Of a DNA stretch of 64,000 bases, positions 1 to 8,311 are shown one piece after another. Source of the DNA: Microbacterium sp. MF43 (GTDB lineage Bacteria > Actinomycetota > Actinomycetes > Actinomycetales > Microbacteriaceae); NCBI RefSeq assembly GCF_012847295.1, contig NZ_JABBDY010000004.1:310001-374000 (forward strand), given 5' to 3'. A program made the position numbers and the translations under genes. The notes below the pieces were generated by a model. That model was not told where the DNA came from. It ran no database searches and worked only from the letters and a program-made list of their open reading frames with translations. Numbering within the stretch: the first letter of the stretch is position 1; every line of letters begins with the position of its first letter.

Positions 1-1
1 A

Positions 2-322
2 GCGCTCGCAGGGCTGGACGGCCTGCACACGGTCGCGGTCCTCGCGGCCGGCGAGTCGTCGGCGCCCTCTCAGCAGATCGTGCTGCACGTGCTGGGCAAC
101 GACCACCCGGGCATCGTGCGGGAGCTGTCGTCGGCGCTCAGTGCGCAGGGGGTGAGCATCGAGCGGATGACGACCGAGACCCGCGACGCGGCGATGGCCG
201 GAGGTCGCCTGTTCGAGGCGACCGTGGTCGCTGCCGCTCCCGCCGACGCCGACGTCGCGCAGGTCGCCGCCGAGATCGAGCGCATCGCCGCCGAGATCCA
301 GGTGGACGTCACGCTCGACTGA
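2..322 (+). CDS. ACT-domain protein, GcvR-like (5' truncated)
   Basis: Only the C-terminal 106 residues are present; the reading frame is open to the left edge of the window. The visible part begins a second ACT-type fold with the sequence LHVLGNDHPGIVREL, the usual first strand and helix of ACT domains in GcvR-like amino-acid sensing proteins. These are about 170 residues long with two ACT repeats and sense small amino acids in the cytoplasm. No DNA-binding domain is visible, so a regulatory role is inferred from the family. It ends ahead of a GC-rich hairpin shared with the convergent neighbour. Confidence 0.75.
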   Translation, partial: ALAGLDGLHTVAVLAAGESSAPSQQIVLHVLGNDHPGIVRELSSALSAQGVSIERMTTETRDAAMAGGRLFEATVVAAAPADADVAQVAAEIERIAAEIQVDVTLD

Positions 323-333
323 CGGCAGGGGAA

Positions 334-363
334 GGGCCCGGCGATCTGAAGACCACCGGGCCC
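334..363. terminator. Bidirectional terminator hairpin
   Basis: Arms GGGCCCGG (334-341) and CCGGGCCC (356-363) form a perfect 8-bp stem around a 14-nt loop. It lies in the 81-bp gap between the convergent ACT-domain gene and the LVIVD gene, so it can serve both strands. There is no clear T-run. Confidence 0.6.
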
Positions 364-403
364 TGCCGAGGGAGGCCGGCATCGCGCCGACCTCCCGAGC
401 CGA

Positions 404-2182
404 TCAGCCGAAGGTTCCGGCGAGCGCCAGGAGCGCCGCCTCGACCTGCGACCCGGCGAGGCCGGACTTGCGTGCGGCGTTGTCGAGCTGCGCCTTGATC
501 GCGCGGTCGCTGGACGGGCCTGCCGAGAGCTTCTCGGCCTGGTCGACGTGCTTGCGCACCTCGGCCAGCGCCGCGCCGCTCAGGCTGCCGTCCCGCTCGG
601 CCTGGTCGATGTACGAACGCGCGACTGCGAAGCTCGGCGCGTGCTCGATCTTGGGCTGAGCCTGCGCATTGAACAGGTCGAGGGTCCACTCACCGGCCGC
701 TTCGATCTCGTTGGCGCTCAGGAACTCGCTCGGCTGCAGCGCGAGGCTGTCGAAGCCGCGGCCGATCTCGTTGCCGAAGACGTTGCCGTTGTACCAGTAC
801 GTCGACCAGTAGCCGCCCGTGACCAGACGCGTGGCGTCGTTCGGGCCGCGGTCGAAGTACGCGATCTCCACCGGGTTGGCGCTGTCGGTGAAGTCGAAGA
901 TCGACAGGCCGCCCTGGTACCAGGCCTGCACCATGATGTCGCGGCCGGGGACCGGGATGAGCGAGCCGTTGTGGGCGACGCAGTTCTCCTGTGCGGTCTG
1001 GACGGCGGGCATCTTGTAGTAGCTGCGGAACTCGAGCTGACCGTCGACGATGTCGAAGATGGCGTTCGCTCCCCAGTTCTTCGGGTCCTCGGCACGGCAG
1101 CGCGGGCTGCTGCCGCCGCCCCACTCGTCGGTGAAGACGACCTTGGTGCCGTCGTTGTTGAACGTGGCCGAGTGCCAGTACGCGAATCGCGGGTCGGTCA
1201 CGGCATCGAGGCGCACCGGGTTGACCGGGTCGCTGATGTCGATCAGGATGCCGTTGCCCTCGCACGCACCGGCGGCCAGGCCGATCTCGGGGTACGCGGT
1301 GATGTCGTGGCAGGCGTCGGTCGCCGAGGTGCTCTGGAACCCTTCGCCGTGGCTGCCGCCGGGCCAGAGGCCGGCGGGGCTGCCGCTCTCGGCCGCGAAG
1401 AGGCGCGCCTCGTTGACGACGGCGGCGCTGGCCGGGTTCGCGAGCGGGACCTTGATGACCTCGACCTGGAAACGGGCGGTGTCGATGGGGTTGCCGTTGG
1501 CGTCGAGGTGGGATGCCTCGGTGTTGGCGTTGGTCGGGTTCACGCAGCCCTGCAGCGCGGTGGTCGTGGTGCGTACACCGGCGGTGCCCGACACGTACAC
1601 GTAGACGTTGTCGGCGTCGTCGGGGTCTTCGACGACCGTGTGGGTGTGCGAGCCGCGGCACGTCTGGACCGCGGTGATCTGCACCGGGTTCAGGATGTCG
1701 CTGATGTCGAAGATGCGCACGCCGCGGAAGTTCTGCGGGTCGGTGGCCGAGACCGTGGTCGTGCCGCAGTCGAGGCGACCGGGGGCCGACTCGACCGACA
1801 TGAACAGCAGGTCCCCGTAGATCGACACGTCGCCCTGGCCGCCGGGGCACACGAAGGTGCCGGCGAGCGACGGGGCTGCGGGGTCGCTCACGTCGTAGAT
1901 CTGGAAGCCGTAGTAGTTCCCGGCGATCGCGTAGTCGCCCGTGAACGCCAGGTCGGAGTTCGTGGTGAAGGGCGAGGGCTTCTGCTGCGCCGAGAGCAGG
2001 GCGATGTTGCTCGCGGCCTGCTCGGCGTCGTGCAAGCCCGCCGCCAGGCCCTCGCGGGGGTCGTCGACCGTGTCGGCGGTCGCGGTGCTGGCGGCGACCA
2101 TCGACAGTCCGAGGGCGAGTGCGCCGACCGCGGCGAGCGTGCGCGCCCGCCAGCGAGCGGAGCGGGGTGATCGTGTGTTCAT
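404..2182 (-). CDS. Secreted LVIVD-repeat protein, copy 1
   Basis: A 592-residue exported protein. An arginine-rich N-terminus and a hydrophobic stretch at about residues 14-36, ending near TATA, form a Sec signal peptide. The body is a series of LVIVD-type beta-propeller blades with the hallmark yDVSDP / FDISDI pattern, plus conserved GSHTH, YWHSATFNNDG and CVAHNGS segments. The last 75 residues are helical. The start at 2182 is chosen because AGAAGGG lies about 10 nt upstream; an upstream ATG at 2212 lacks a ribosome site. LVIVD proteins have no defined reaction. A close paralogue lies at 3255-5060 with a DUF305 gene between them. Confidence 0.85.
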   Translation of the reverse strand: MNTRSPRSARWRARTLAAVGALALGLSMVAASTATADTVDDPREGLAAGLHDAEQAASNIALLSAQQKPSPFTTNSDLAFTGDYAIAGNYYGFQIYDVSDPAAPSLAGTFVCPGGQGDVSIYGDLLFMSVESAPGRLDCGTTTVSATDPQNFRGVRIFDISDILNPVQITAVQTCRGSHTHTVVEDPDDADNVYVYVSGTAGVRTTTTALQGCVNPTNANTEASHLDANGNPIDTARFQVEVIKVPLANPASAAVVNEARLFAAESGSPAGLWPGGSHGEGFQSTSATDACHDITAYPEIGLAAGACEGNGILIDISDPVNPVRLDAVTDPRFAYWHSATFNNDGTKVVFTDEWGGGSSPRCRAEDPKNWGANAIFDIVDGQLEFRSYYKMPAVQTAQENCVAHNGSLIPVPGRDIMVQAWYQGGLSIFDFTDSANPVEIAYFDRGPNDATRLVTGGYWSTYWYNGNVFGNEIGRGFDSLALQPSEFLSANEIEAAGEWTLDLFNAQAQPKIEHAPSFAVARSYIDQAERDGSLSGAALAEVRKHVDQAEKLSAGPSSDRAIKAQLDNAARKSGLAGSQVEAALLALAGTFG

Positions 2183-2439
2183 GCGGGTGGGGCCCTTCTG
2201 AATCATCAGCATTGCGTCATCGATATGTGGATCTTTTCCCCAGGCCGAAGCGCATTCCGCACGTCATCCCCAGAGGGCTTCGCGCACTTCGCATACATCA
2301 CGGATATGCAGTTGTATGAGTGGGAACCTATCGGCCTCCTGAGCGTTACCGCTACCCGAACGGTTAATTGTTTGTTTCGATCGCTTGGGAACGTCGCCGT
2401 CGGAGCGCAAGATGGGAGCATCCCCGACGAGAGGTGAAC

Positions 2440-3096
2440 ATGGCGAAGACGCGACTGCTGGTCGTCGGCGCGGTCACGCTGACGGTGCTCGGACTCACCG
2501 GGTGCACGCCGCCGGCGGACGACGCCGCCCCGCTCCCCACGACCCCGGTCGTGCAACTGGGAGCGCCCGGCGAGCCGAATCGCACCCTCTCCCCGAGCGA
2601 GGCCGCGGCGCTGGACTCCCCCGAGTACGTCGAAGAAGACGTCCTCTTCGTGCGCGACATGCTTCATCACCACTCGCAGGCGATCCAGATGACCGGCTAC
2701 GTCGACGAGCGCACCTCCGACGACGACATCCGCCTCCTCGCCGAGCGCATGGAGGTCAGCCAGACCGACGAGATCACGCAGCTCGAGACCTGGCTGCAGC
2801 GCCGGGGCGAGCCGGTGCGCGACCCGGATGCCTCGCACGAGCACGACGCCGACTCCATGCCCGGACTCCTCACCGACGACGAGCTGGCTCAGCTCGAGGC
2901 GGCCGAGGGTGACGAGTTCGACGAGATGTTCCTCGAGTTCATGATCCGTCACCACCAGGGCGCCCTCGAGATGGTCGCCGAGCTCTACGGCTCCGGCGGC
3001 GGCCAGGAGTCCGACATCGACGCATTCGCGCGCCACGTCGAGGCCGATCAGAGCATCGAGATCGCCCGCATGCAGCAGATGCTCGCGGAGCGCTGA
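2440..3096 (+). CDS. DUF305 lipoprotein
   Basis: A 218-residue protein with a lipoprotein signal (lipobox LGLTGC, Cys at about 22), so it is probably anchored outside the membrane. It carries the ferritin-like DUF305 fold in two halves, each with its His signature: MLHHHSQAIQM and MIRHHQGALEM. These histidine pairs suggest metal or redox function; DUF305 proteins often occur near copper or stress genes. AGAGGTGA precedes the ATG. It is divergent from LVIVD copy 1 across a 257-bp gap and convergent with LVIVD copy 2, which suggests a functional link with both. Confidence 0.88.
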   Translation: MAKTRLLVVGAVTLTVLGLTGCTPPADDAAPLPTTPVVQLGAPGEPNRTLSPSEAAALDSPEYVEEDVLFVRDMLHHHSQAIQMTGYVDERTSDDDIRLLAERMEVSQTDEITQLETWLQRRGEPVRDPDASHEHDADSMPGLLTDDELAQLEAAEGDEFDEMFLEFMIRHHQGALEMVAELYGSGGGQESDIDAFARHVEADQSIEIARMQQMLAER

Positions 3097-3177
3097 GCTT
3101 CCGACCCGGATCGCTCGCTCGCGCGCCCTCCGCGCGCCGCCGCGCATGAGACGACCCTGGGCGACGCCCCGCACACA

Positions 3178-3217
3178 ACGGATGCCTCGGCGATCGCGCG
3201 ACCGCCGAGGCATCCGT
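3178..3217. repeat. GGATGCC inverted repeat, convergent gap
   Basis: Arms ACGGATGCCTCGGCG (3178-3192) and its exact complement (3203-3217) flank a 10-nt loop, giving a 15-bp stem. It probably terminates the DUF305 transcript. The same GGATGCC core forms hairpins at five other sites in this window. Confidence 0.7.
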
Positions 3218-3218
3218 C

Positions 3219-3253
3219 ATGAGGCGGGGGCGGCGCCGCCGCCCCCGCCTCAT
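3219..3253 (-). terminator. Strong GC hairpin after LVIVD copy 2
   Basis: A perfect 16-bp stem of almost pure G and C with a 3-nt loop sits 1 nt past the stop codon of the LVIVD copy 2 gene. No U-tract is evident. Confidence 0.7.
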
Positions 3254-3254
3254 C

Positions 3255-5060
3255 TCAGCTGAACGTCGCCGCCAGCGCGTTGAGCGCACTGACCAGCGCC
3301 GAATCGGCAGCAGCACCCGACTTGCGTGCCGCGTTGGTCAGCTGCGCGACCACCGCGCGGTCGGCTGAGCCGTCCCCGGCGAGCACCTCGGCCTCGTCGA
3401 CGTGCTTGCGCACCTCGCGGAGCTGCTTGGCGCTCAGCGTGCCCGCGCGCTCGGCCTGGTCGATGTACGACCGCACCACCGCGAAGCTCGGGTCGTGCAC
3501 GAGCTTCGTCTGCAGCTGCGCATTGAACTGGTCGAGCTGGACCTCTCCGGCCGCCTCGATCTCGTTCGCCGACATCCAGTCGCTCGGTGTCAGGGCCAGA
3601 CTGTCGAACCCGCGCGCGATCTCGCTGCCGAGCACCGCGCCGTTGTACCAGTAGGTCGACCAGTACCCGCCGAGGTTGATGCCCGCCGGGTTCGGCTCGT
3701 CGATCGGGCCGCGGTCGAGGTACGCGATCTCGACCGGGTTCGCCGTGTCCGTGAAGTCGAGCACCGTCATGCCGCCCTGATACCAGGCCTGTACGAAGAT
3801 GTCACGACCCGGCACCGGCACGAGCGAGCCGTTGTGGGCGACGCAGTTCTCCTGCACCGTCTGCGCAGCGGGCATCTTCCAGTAGCTGCGGAACACGAGC
3901 TTTCCGTCGACGATGTCGAACAGCGCATTCGCGCCCCATTGCGGCTGATCCTGCGCGCGGCAGCGGGCCGAGGTGCCGCCGCCCCACTCGTCGGTGAAGA
4001 TCACCTTCGTGCCGTCGTTGTTGAACGTCGCCGAGTGCCAGTAGGAGAAGTTCGGGTCCGACACGGCATCGATGCGCGCCGGGTTCGCCGGGTCGCTGAT
4101 GTCGATCAGGATGCCGTTGCCCTGGCACGCGCCGGCAGCCAGGCCGATCTCGGGATACGCCGTGATGTCGTGGCACGTGTTCGTGTTCGGCAGCGGGCTG
4201 TACGCCGGTCCTGACGGGTGCGGCGTGCCGACGAGCGTGTTCAGCAGGCCGTTGAACGCCCCCGTCTCGGGGTTCTGGAACAGCCGTGGCTGATTCACGA
4301 TCGCCGCCGTGTGCGGGGCGGCGAGCGGCACCTTGATCACGTCGATGCGCCACTGGGTGGGGTTGCCCGACGTGACCGGCGCCTGCGTGTTGGTGTTGGC
4401 GTTCTCGCAACCGGCGAGCTCGGTCGCCGAGCGGACGGTGGAGGTGCCCGAGTTGTACACGTAGATGTTCGCCGGGTCATCCGGATCCGTGACGAGGGTG
4501 TGCGTGTGCGATCCGCGGCACGTCTGCACGCCCGGGAGCTGCACCGGGTTGTCGATGTCGCTGATGTCGAAGATGCGCACCCCGCGGAACCGCTCGAGGT
4601 TCACCGCTCCGGGAGCGCCCTGCGTGCCGCAGTCGATGCGTCCGCGGGTCTCCTCGACCGACATGAACAGCAGGTTCCCGTAGACCGACACGTCGCCCTG
4701 ACCGCCGGGGCAGACGAACGAGCTGTACAGCTCCGGCGCGCCGGCATCGGAGATGTCGTACACCTGGAAGCCGTTGAAGCCGCCGACGATCGCGTAGTCA
4801 CCGGTGAAGGCGAGGTCGGAGTTGACGAAGCCGAAGTTCCCGGGAGGAGCGTCGAACGGCGCCACACGCGGCGTGGTCGACAGCAGATCGATGTTGCTGG
4901 TGGCGATGTCCGGAGTGAGGTAGCCCGGATCGAGTCCCTCGCGCGGGTCGGCCAGCGCCGTGGCGGCGGTGGCGCTGAGCACCGAGGCGCCGAGCACCAG
5001 TGCGGCGGCGCCTGCGAGGGCGCGCACGCGCCAGCGTCTGGACATGTGGGTGGTGGTCAT
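3255..5060 (-). CDS. Secreted LVIVD-repeat protein, copy 2
   Basis: A 601-residue paralogue of the protein at 404-2182. It has the same plan: signal peptide at about 10-38, the DPREGL segment, propeller blades with FDISDI and IDISDPANP, the YWHSATFNNDG motif, the CVAHNGS loop and a C-terminal helical region. It carries a short insertion around the GLLNTL stretch that copy 1 lacks. The ATG at 5060 is preceded by AGAGGGG at a spacing of about 9 nt; the ATG at 5084 lies upstream of that site. The family has no assigned catalytic role. The two copies look like an old tandem duplication, similar but clearly diverged. Confidence 0.85.
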   Translation of the reverse strand: MTTTHMSRRWRVRALAGAAALVLGASVLSATAATALADPREGLDPGYLTPDIATSNIDLLSTTPRVAPFDAPPGNFGFVNSDLAFTGDYAIVGGFNGFQVYDISDAGAPELYSSFVCPGGQGDVSVYGNLLFMSVEETRGRIDCGTQGAPGAVNLERFRGVRIFDISDIDNPVQLPGVQTCRGSHTHTLVTDPDDPANIYVYNSGTSTVRSATELAGCENANTNTQAPVTSGNPTQWRIDVIKVPLAAPHTAAIVNQPRLFQNPETGAFNGLLNTLVGTPHPSGPAYSPLPNTNTCHDITAYPEIGLAAGACQGNGILIDISDPANPARIDAVSDPNFSYWHSATFNNDGTKVIFTDEWGGGTSARCRAQDQPQWGANALFDIVDGKLVFRSYWKMPAAQTVQENCVAHNGSLVPVPGRDIFVQAWYQGGMTVLDFTDTANPVEIAYLDRGPIDEPNPAGINLGGYWSTYWYNGAVLGSEIARGFDSLALTPSDWMSANEIEAAGEVQLDQFNAQLQTKLVHDPSFAVVRSYIDQAERAGTLSAKQLREVRKHVDEAEVLAGDGSADRAVVAQLTNAARKSGAAADSALVSALNALAATFS

Positions 5061-5500
5061 CGGAAGTGCCCCTCTCGATTTCACTGCTCAGGCGAAACGG
5101 ATACACACCTCCGACAGGCGTGGCGCGCACGACGGCGTGCGGGCACGCGGCCCTGGGGGAGGCCGTTGGCAGGGACACTATCGGCTCCCTCGCGCTCGCA
5201 ACAGGGGGTGCGCGGTGCGGTCCGATCAACGATCTCGGCCCCCTCGGGACCGGTCTGAGCCGTTCTCCCGAGGAGGCCGTCCGCAGCTCCCCCTGCTGCG
5301 GAAAAATCCCGCGGCCCCAGACCGCGTTCCCCCGTTTTTCGATGCGAACCTCGGGCCGGCTTCCCCAGTAGCCTCTTCCCCAGATTGCCCGGGATTCGCA
5401 ACAAGGCCAATGTACCTTGTCCCCCATATGGGGGACACCCCCGAACCACAGAACTTCAGCATTTCCTGAGGTTCCGACATCGACGTCGGCCCCAAAGACG
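5061..5500. other. Non-coding gap with an operator-like palindrome
   Basis: About 440 bp between the LVIVD copy 2 start and the tRNA terminator. No convincing gene is seen on either strand. It must hold the promoter of the LVIVD gene, but no good -35/-10 pair stands out. Its main structure is the 20-bp palindrome at 5418-5437. Confidence 0.5.
5418..5437. promoter_or_regulatory. Perfect 20-bp palindrome TGTCCCCC-ATAT-GGGGGACA
   Basis: A perfectly self-complementary 20-mer with an AT centre flanked by C5/G5 runs, preceded by CCT. A nearly identical copy with TTAT at the centre lies at 31145-31164 in another non-coding gap. The size and symmetry suit a dimeric regulator site. The binding protein is unknown. 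Confidence 0.45.
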
Positions 5501-5534
5501 AAACCCCCGCGATGTAGAAGCTACGCGAGGGTTT
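5501..5534 (-). terminator. Terminator of the tRNA Glu-Asp-Phe cluster
   Basis: On the minus strand, AAACCCTCGCGTAG and TACATCGCGGGGGTTT form an imperfect stem with a short loop, followed by CGTCTTT. It lies about 27 nt beyond the tRNA-Phe 3' end. Confidence 0.7.
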
Positions 5535-5561
5535 CTGGGGTGACTGTAACGATCACCCTTG

Positions 5562-5634
5562 TGGCTCCGACCGGCATCGATCCGGTGACCTTTCGATTTT
5601 CAGTCGAACGCTCTACCAACTGAGCTACAGAGCC
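5562..5634 (-). tRNA. tRNA-Phe (GAA)
   Basis: A 73-nt cloverleaf on the minus strand: acceptor GGCTCTG/CGGAGCC with discriminator A, D-arm GCTCAGTTGGTAGAGC, anticodon loop CTGAAAA with anticodon GAA, and a T-arm containing the TCGA element. CCA is not encoded. It is the last of three tRNA genes read leftward. Confidence 0.95.
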
Positions 5635-5701
5635 GCACGGCACTCGTGAATGCCGCGTCCTAGACGAAAGGCCCTCTCGAAAAAGGGCCCGTCGCTTGGA
5701 G

Positions 5702-5775
5702 CGACCCTGACGGGACTTGAACCCGCGACCTCCGCCGTGACAGGGCGGCACGCTAACCAACTGCGCTACAGGGCC
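5702..5775 (-). tRNA. tRNA-Asp (GTC)
   Basis: A 74-nt cloverleaf on the minus strand: acceptor GGCCCTG/CAGGGTC with one G-U pair and discriminator G, anticodon GTC in the loop CTGTCAC, and T-loop TTCAAGT. It lies between tRNA-Glu and tRNA-Phe, and the three are probably co-transcribed. Confidence 0.95.
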
Positions 5776-5802
5776 ATGCTGTTAAGTTGTGATCTTCCGG
5801 AG

Positions 5803-5875
5803 TGACCCCAACGGGATTCGAACCCGTGCTACCGCCGTGAAAGGGCGGCGTCCTAGGCCGCTAAACGATGGGGCC
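5803..5875 (-). tRNA. tRNA-Glu (TTC)
   Basis: A 73-nt cloverleaf on the minus strand: acceptor GGCCCCA/TGGGGTC, discriminator A, anticodon TTC in the loop CTTTCAC, T-loop TTCGAAT. First gene of the leftward tRNA cluster. Confidence 0.95.
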
Positions 5876-6094
5876 GGGTGAACCCGGGGGGCTCACTTAC
5901 CGAGGGTCAAGCATACGCAATGAGTGACGAATGCGCCAATCGAGCGCGCGCCGGCCTTGTGCGGAGCGCTTCGCGGGGCGACACTGACGTGGTGACCGCT
6001 CGCCCGAGGCGGTGACTCGCGTGAGCGCGACACGCTTGCGATTGTGACTGATGTTGCTAATGTGAAACGAGTCCGCACACGGAGGGGAGATCCG

Positions 6095-7471
6095 GTGGAA
6101 GCCGATGACGCCCTCGACGAGTGCGGTTGCGCGCCCTCGCCGCGTGAGCGCCGCACCCTCTGGCCGCACCTGAGCCGGCGCGGTGCGCTCGGCCTCGGCG
6201 CCGTCGGTCTCGCGACGCTGGGAGCTCTCGGCGGTCCGCTGATCGCGCCGGCCTTCGCCGCCGACTACCCGTCGTGGGACGACGTCGCACGCGCAAAGGC
6301 CAACGAGGCGGCCAAGGGCGCCGAGGTCACCCGGATCAAGGGGCTCATCGCGGCGCTCGCCGATGACGTCGCCGCGAAGAACGCTCAGGCGCAGAAGGCC
6401 GGCGAAGAGTTCTACGTCGCCGAGCAGGAGTACTTCGACGCCGCATACCGCGCCGAGCAGCTCCAGCTCCAGGCCGACGAGCAGGCTCAGGCCGCCGTCG
6501 ACGCCGCGAACAAGGCCGGGCGCGTCGCCGCGCAGCTCTACCGCAACGGCGGCGACGACACCTCGCTGCAGCTCTTCTTCGCCGGCTCGGCCGCCAGCGC
6601 CGACGACCTCCTCGCCCGACTGGGGACGATGGACAAGCTCGTCGAGCGGAATCAGGCCGTCTACGCGGAGGCCGTCACCGCGCGCGACGCGGCACTCAGC
6701 CTGACCAGCCTGGCCGAGGAGCAGCGGGTCGAGCGCGACCGTCTGCAGAAGATCGCCCACGAGAAGATGGTCGCCGCGCAGGCGGCCGCCGAGGCCGCGC
6801 AGGCCGCCCTCGAGACTCAGCAGACAAGACAGCTCGTGCTCGAGGCCCAGCTCGCTGCGCTCCAGGACACCACCAGCCGCACCATCGCTCAGTACGAGGC
6901 CGGCGTGCGCGCCCGCGCCGAGGCTGCCCGCAAAGCGAGGGAAGAGGCCGAGCGCCGTGCCCGCGAGGAGGCCGAGCGCCTCAACAACCAGGCCGGCAGC
7001 GGTGGCGGCGGTGGCGGCGGCGGAGGAGGCGGCGGCGGAGCGGTCAACGGCTCCGGCTGGGCCCGTCCGTCCTCGGGCTGGCGCAGCTCCGGCTTCGGAC
7101 CTCGCAGCGTCGTCTGCGGCAACGGGTCGTGCTCGCCCGGCTTCCACCGCGGTGTCGACCTCGCCGCCGGCTGCGGTGCGGGGATCTACGCCGCCCATGC
7201 CGGAGTGGTCGAATACGCGGGATGGAACTCCGGCGGCTACGGCAACCTCATCCGCATCAGCCACGGCGGCGGCGTCAGCACCGGCTACGCCCACATCCGT
7301 CCCGGTGGCATCTTCGTGCGCGGCGGTCAGTCGGTCCGCGCGGGTCAGCTCATCGCAAGCGAGGGCAACACCGGCAACTCCTTCGGCTGCCACCTGCACT
7401 TCGAGGTCTATGTCAACGGCACGCCCGTCGACCCGACCCCGTTCATGGGCGCCCGCGGCATCTCGGTCTGA
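6095..7471 (+). CDS. Exported M23 peptidoglycan endopeptidase with coiled coil
   Basis: A 458-residue protein predicted to cleave peptidoglycan peptide bridges outside the membrane. An SRRGALGLGAV stretch followed by a hydrophobic segment (about residues 29-54) resembles a Tat signal ending near AFA-ADY. Residues of about 60-300 form an Ala/Glu-rich coiled coil, then a run of about 14 glycines, then the M23 domain with HRGVD and HLHFE zinc and catalytic motifs. The GTG at 6095 has GGAGGGG 7 nt upstream, better than the GTG at 6044. The layout matches NlpD/EnvC-like cell-separation factors and actinobacterial RipA partners. Confidence 0.88.
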   Translation: MEADDALDECGCAPSPRERRTLWPHLSRRGALGLGAVGLATLGALGGPLIAPAFAADYPSWDDVARAKANEAAKGAEVTRIKGLIAALADDVAAKNAQAQKAGEEFYVAEQEYFDAAYRAEQLQLQADEQAQAAVDAANKAGRVAAQLYRNGGDDTSLQLFFAGSAASADDLLARLGTMDKLVERNQAVYAEAVTARDAALSLTSLAEEQRVERDRLQKIAHEKMVAAQAAAEAAQAALETQQTRQLVLEAQLAALQDTTSRTIAQYEAGVRARAEAARKAREEAERRAREEAERLNNQAGSGGGGGGGGGGGGGAVNGSGWARPSSGWRSSGFGPRSVVCGNGSCSPGFHRGVDLAAGCGAGIYAAHAGVVEYAGWNSGGYGNLIRISHGGGVSTGYAHIRPGGIFVRGGQSVRAGQLIASEGNTGNSFGCHLHFEVYVNGTPVDPTPFMGARGISV

Positions 7472-7492
7472 GGCCCAGACCGCCTGAGACGA

Positions 7493-7524
7493 CGAAGAGC
7501 GGATGCCGAGGCATCCGCTCTTCG
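7493..7524. terminator. Bidirectional terminator with GGATGCC core
   Basis: A perfect 15-bp stem, CGAAGAGCGGATGCC and its complement, with a 2-nt loop. It sits between the convergent M23 and ppa genes. Confidence 0.85.
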
Positions 7525-7536
7525 CTTGTGAAGATC

Positions 7537-8070
7537 TCAGAGAGTGTTGGGTGCGACGCCCTCACCCTGCGTGCGGGTCTCGCCCTCGTGCTCCTTGAAG
7601 CGGTCGAAAGCTTCGCCCACGAGGCGCTCGGCCTCGGCCGCGCCCGCCCACTCGTCGACCTTGACCCACTTGCCGGGCTCGAGGTCCTTGTAGTGCTCGA
7701 AGAAGTGCTCGATCTCCTTGCGCGTGTACTCGGGGATGTCGGCGACATCCTGGACGTGGGCCCAGCGCGGGTCCTTGCCGAGCACGGCCACGACCTTGTC
7801 GTCGCCGCCGGCCTCGTCGCTCATCTTCAGCACGCCGACCGGGCGCACCGAGGCGAGCACGCCGGGCGCGAGGTCGAAGTCGAGGAGCACCAGCACGTCC
7901 AGCGGATCGCCGTCCTCGCCGAGGGTGTTCTCGAAGAATCCGTAGTTCGTCGGGTAGCCGAACGCGGTGTACAGGATGCGGTCGAGGAACACGCGGCCGG
8001 TGCCGTGGTCGACCTCGTACTTGACGCGGCTGCCGCGGGGGATCTCGATGACGGCGTCGTACGCGCCCAT
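7537..8070 (-). CDS. ppa: Inorganic pyrophosphatase
   Basis: A 177-residue soluble family I pyrophosphatase. It hydrolyses PPi to phosphate and pulls biosynthetic reactions forward in the cytoplasm. The early [12 protein letters not shown] segment holds the substrate-binding Lys/Arg, YGFFENT follows, and the metal-binding [11 protein letters not shown] signature (DxDPxD type) is intact, as is the KDPRW segment. AAGGAG precedes the ATG. It is divergent from tilS across a gap of about 240 bp. Confidence 0.97.
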   Translation of the reverse strand: MGAYDAVIEIPRGSRVKYEVDHGTGRVFLDRILYTAFGYPTNYGFFENTLGEDGDPLDVLVLLDFDLAPGVLASVRPVGVLKMSDEAGGDDKVVAVLGKDPRWAHVQDVADIPEYTRKEIEHFFEHYKDLEPGKWVKVDEWAGAAEAERLVGEAFDRFKEHEGETRTQGEGVAPNTL

Positions 8071-8311
8071 GGTGGTACTCCTTCGAAGAGACGGTGGGAT
8101 GCCGCGACCAGCCTAGTTCCCGGTCGTCGGGCGAGCGAAGCGGACCGGATGCCGCTGGCAGCCGCCCGTCCCAACGGGCGGATCGGCGCAGCGCGGGCGG
8201 AGCGCCGCAGCGTGCACAACTCCTCCTGGCTCGGCAGCGCCGCCGGTGCGGACCCACCTCCACACGACGGAGGAGGAGTTGTGCCCGCCTCGGCCTCGGT
8301 ACCGTGGTGGC

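Noticed and set aside
548-2170. A 540-codon forward frame opposite LVIVD copy 1
   Set aside because: Val/Arg/Gly/Asp-rich shadow composition; the minus-strand LVIVD repeats and signal peptide are clear.
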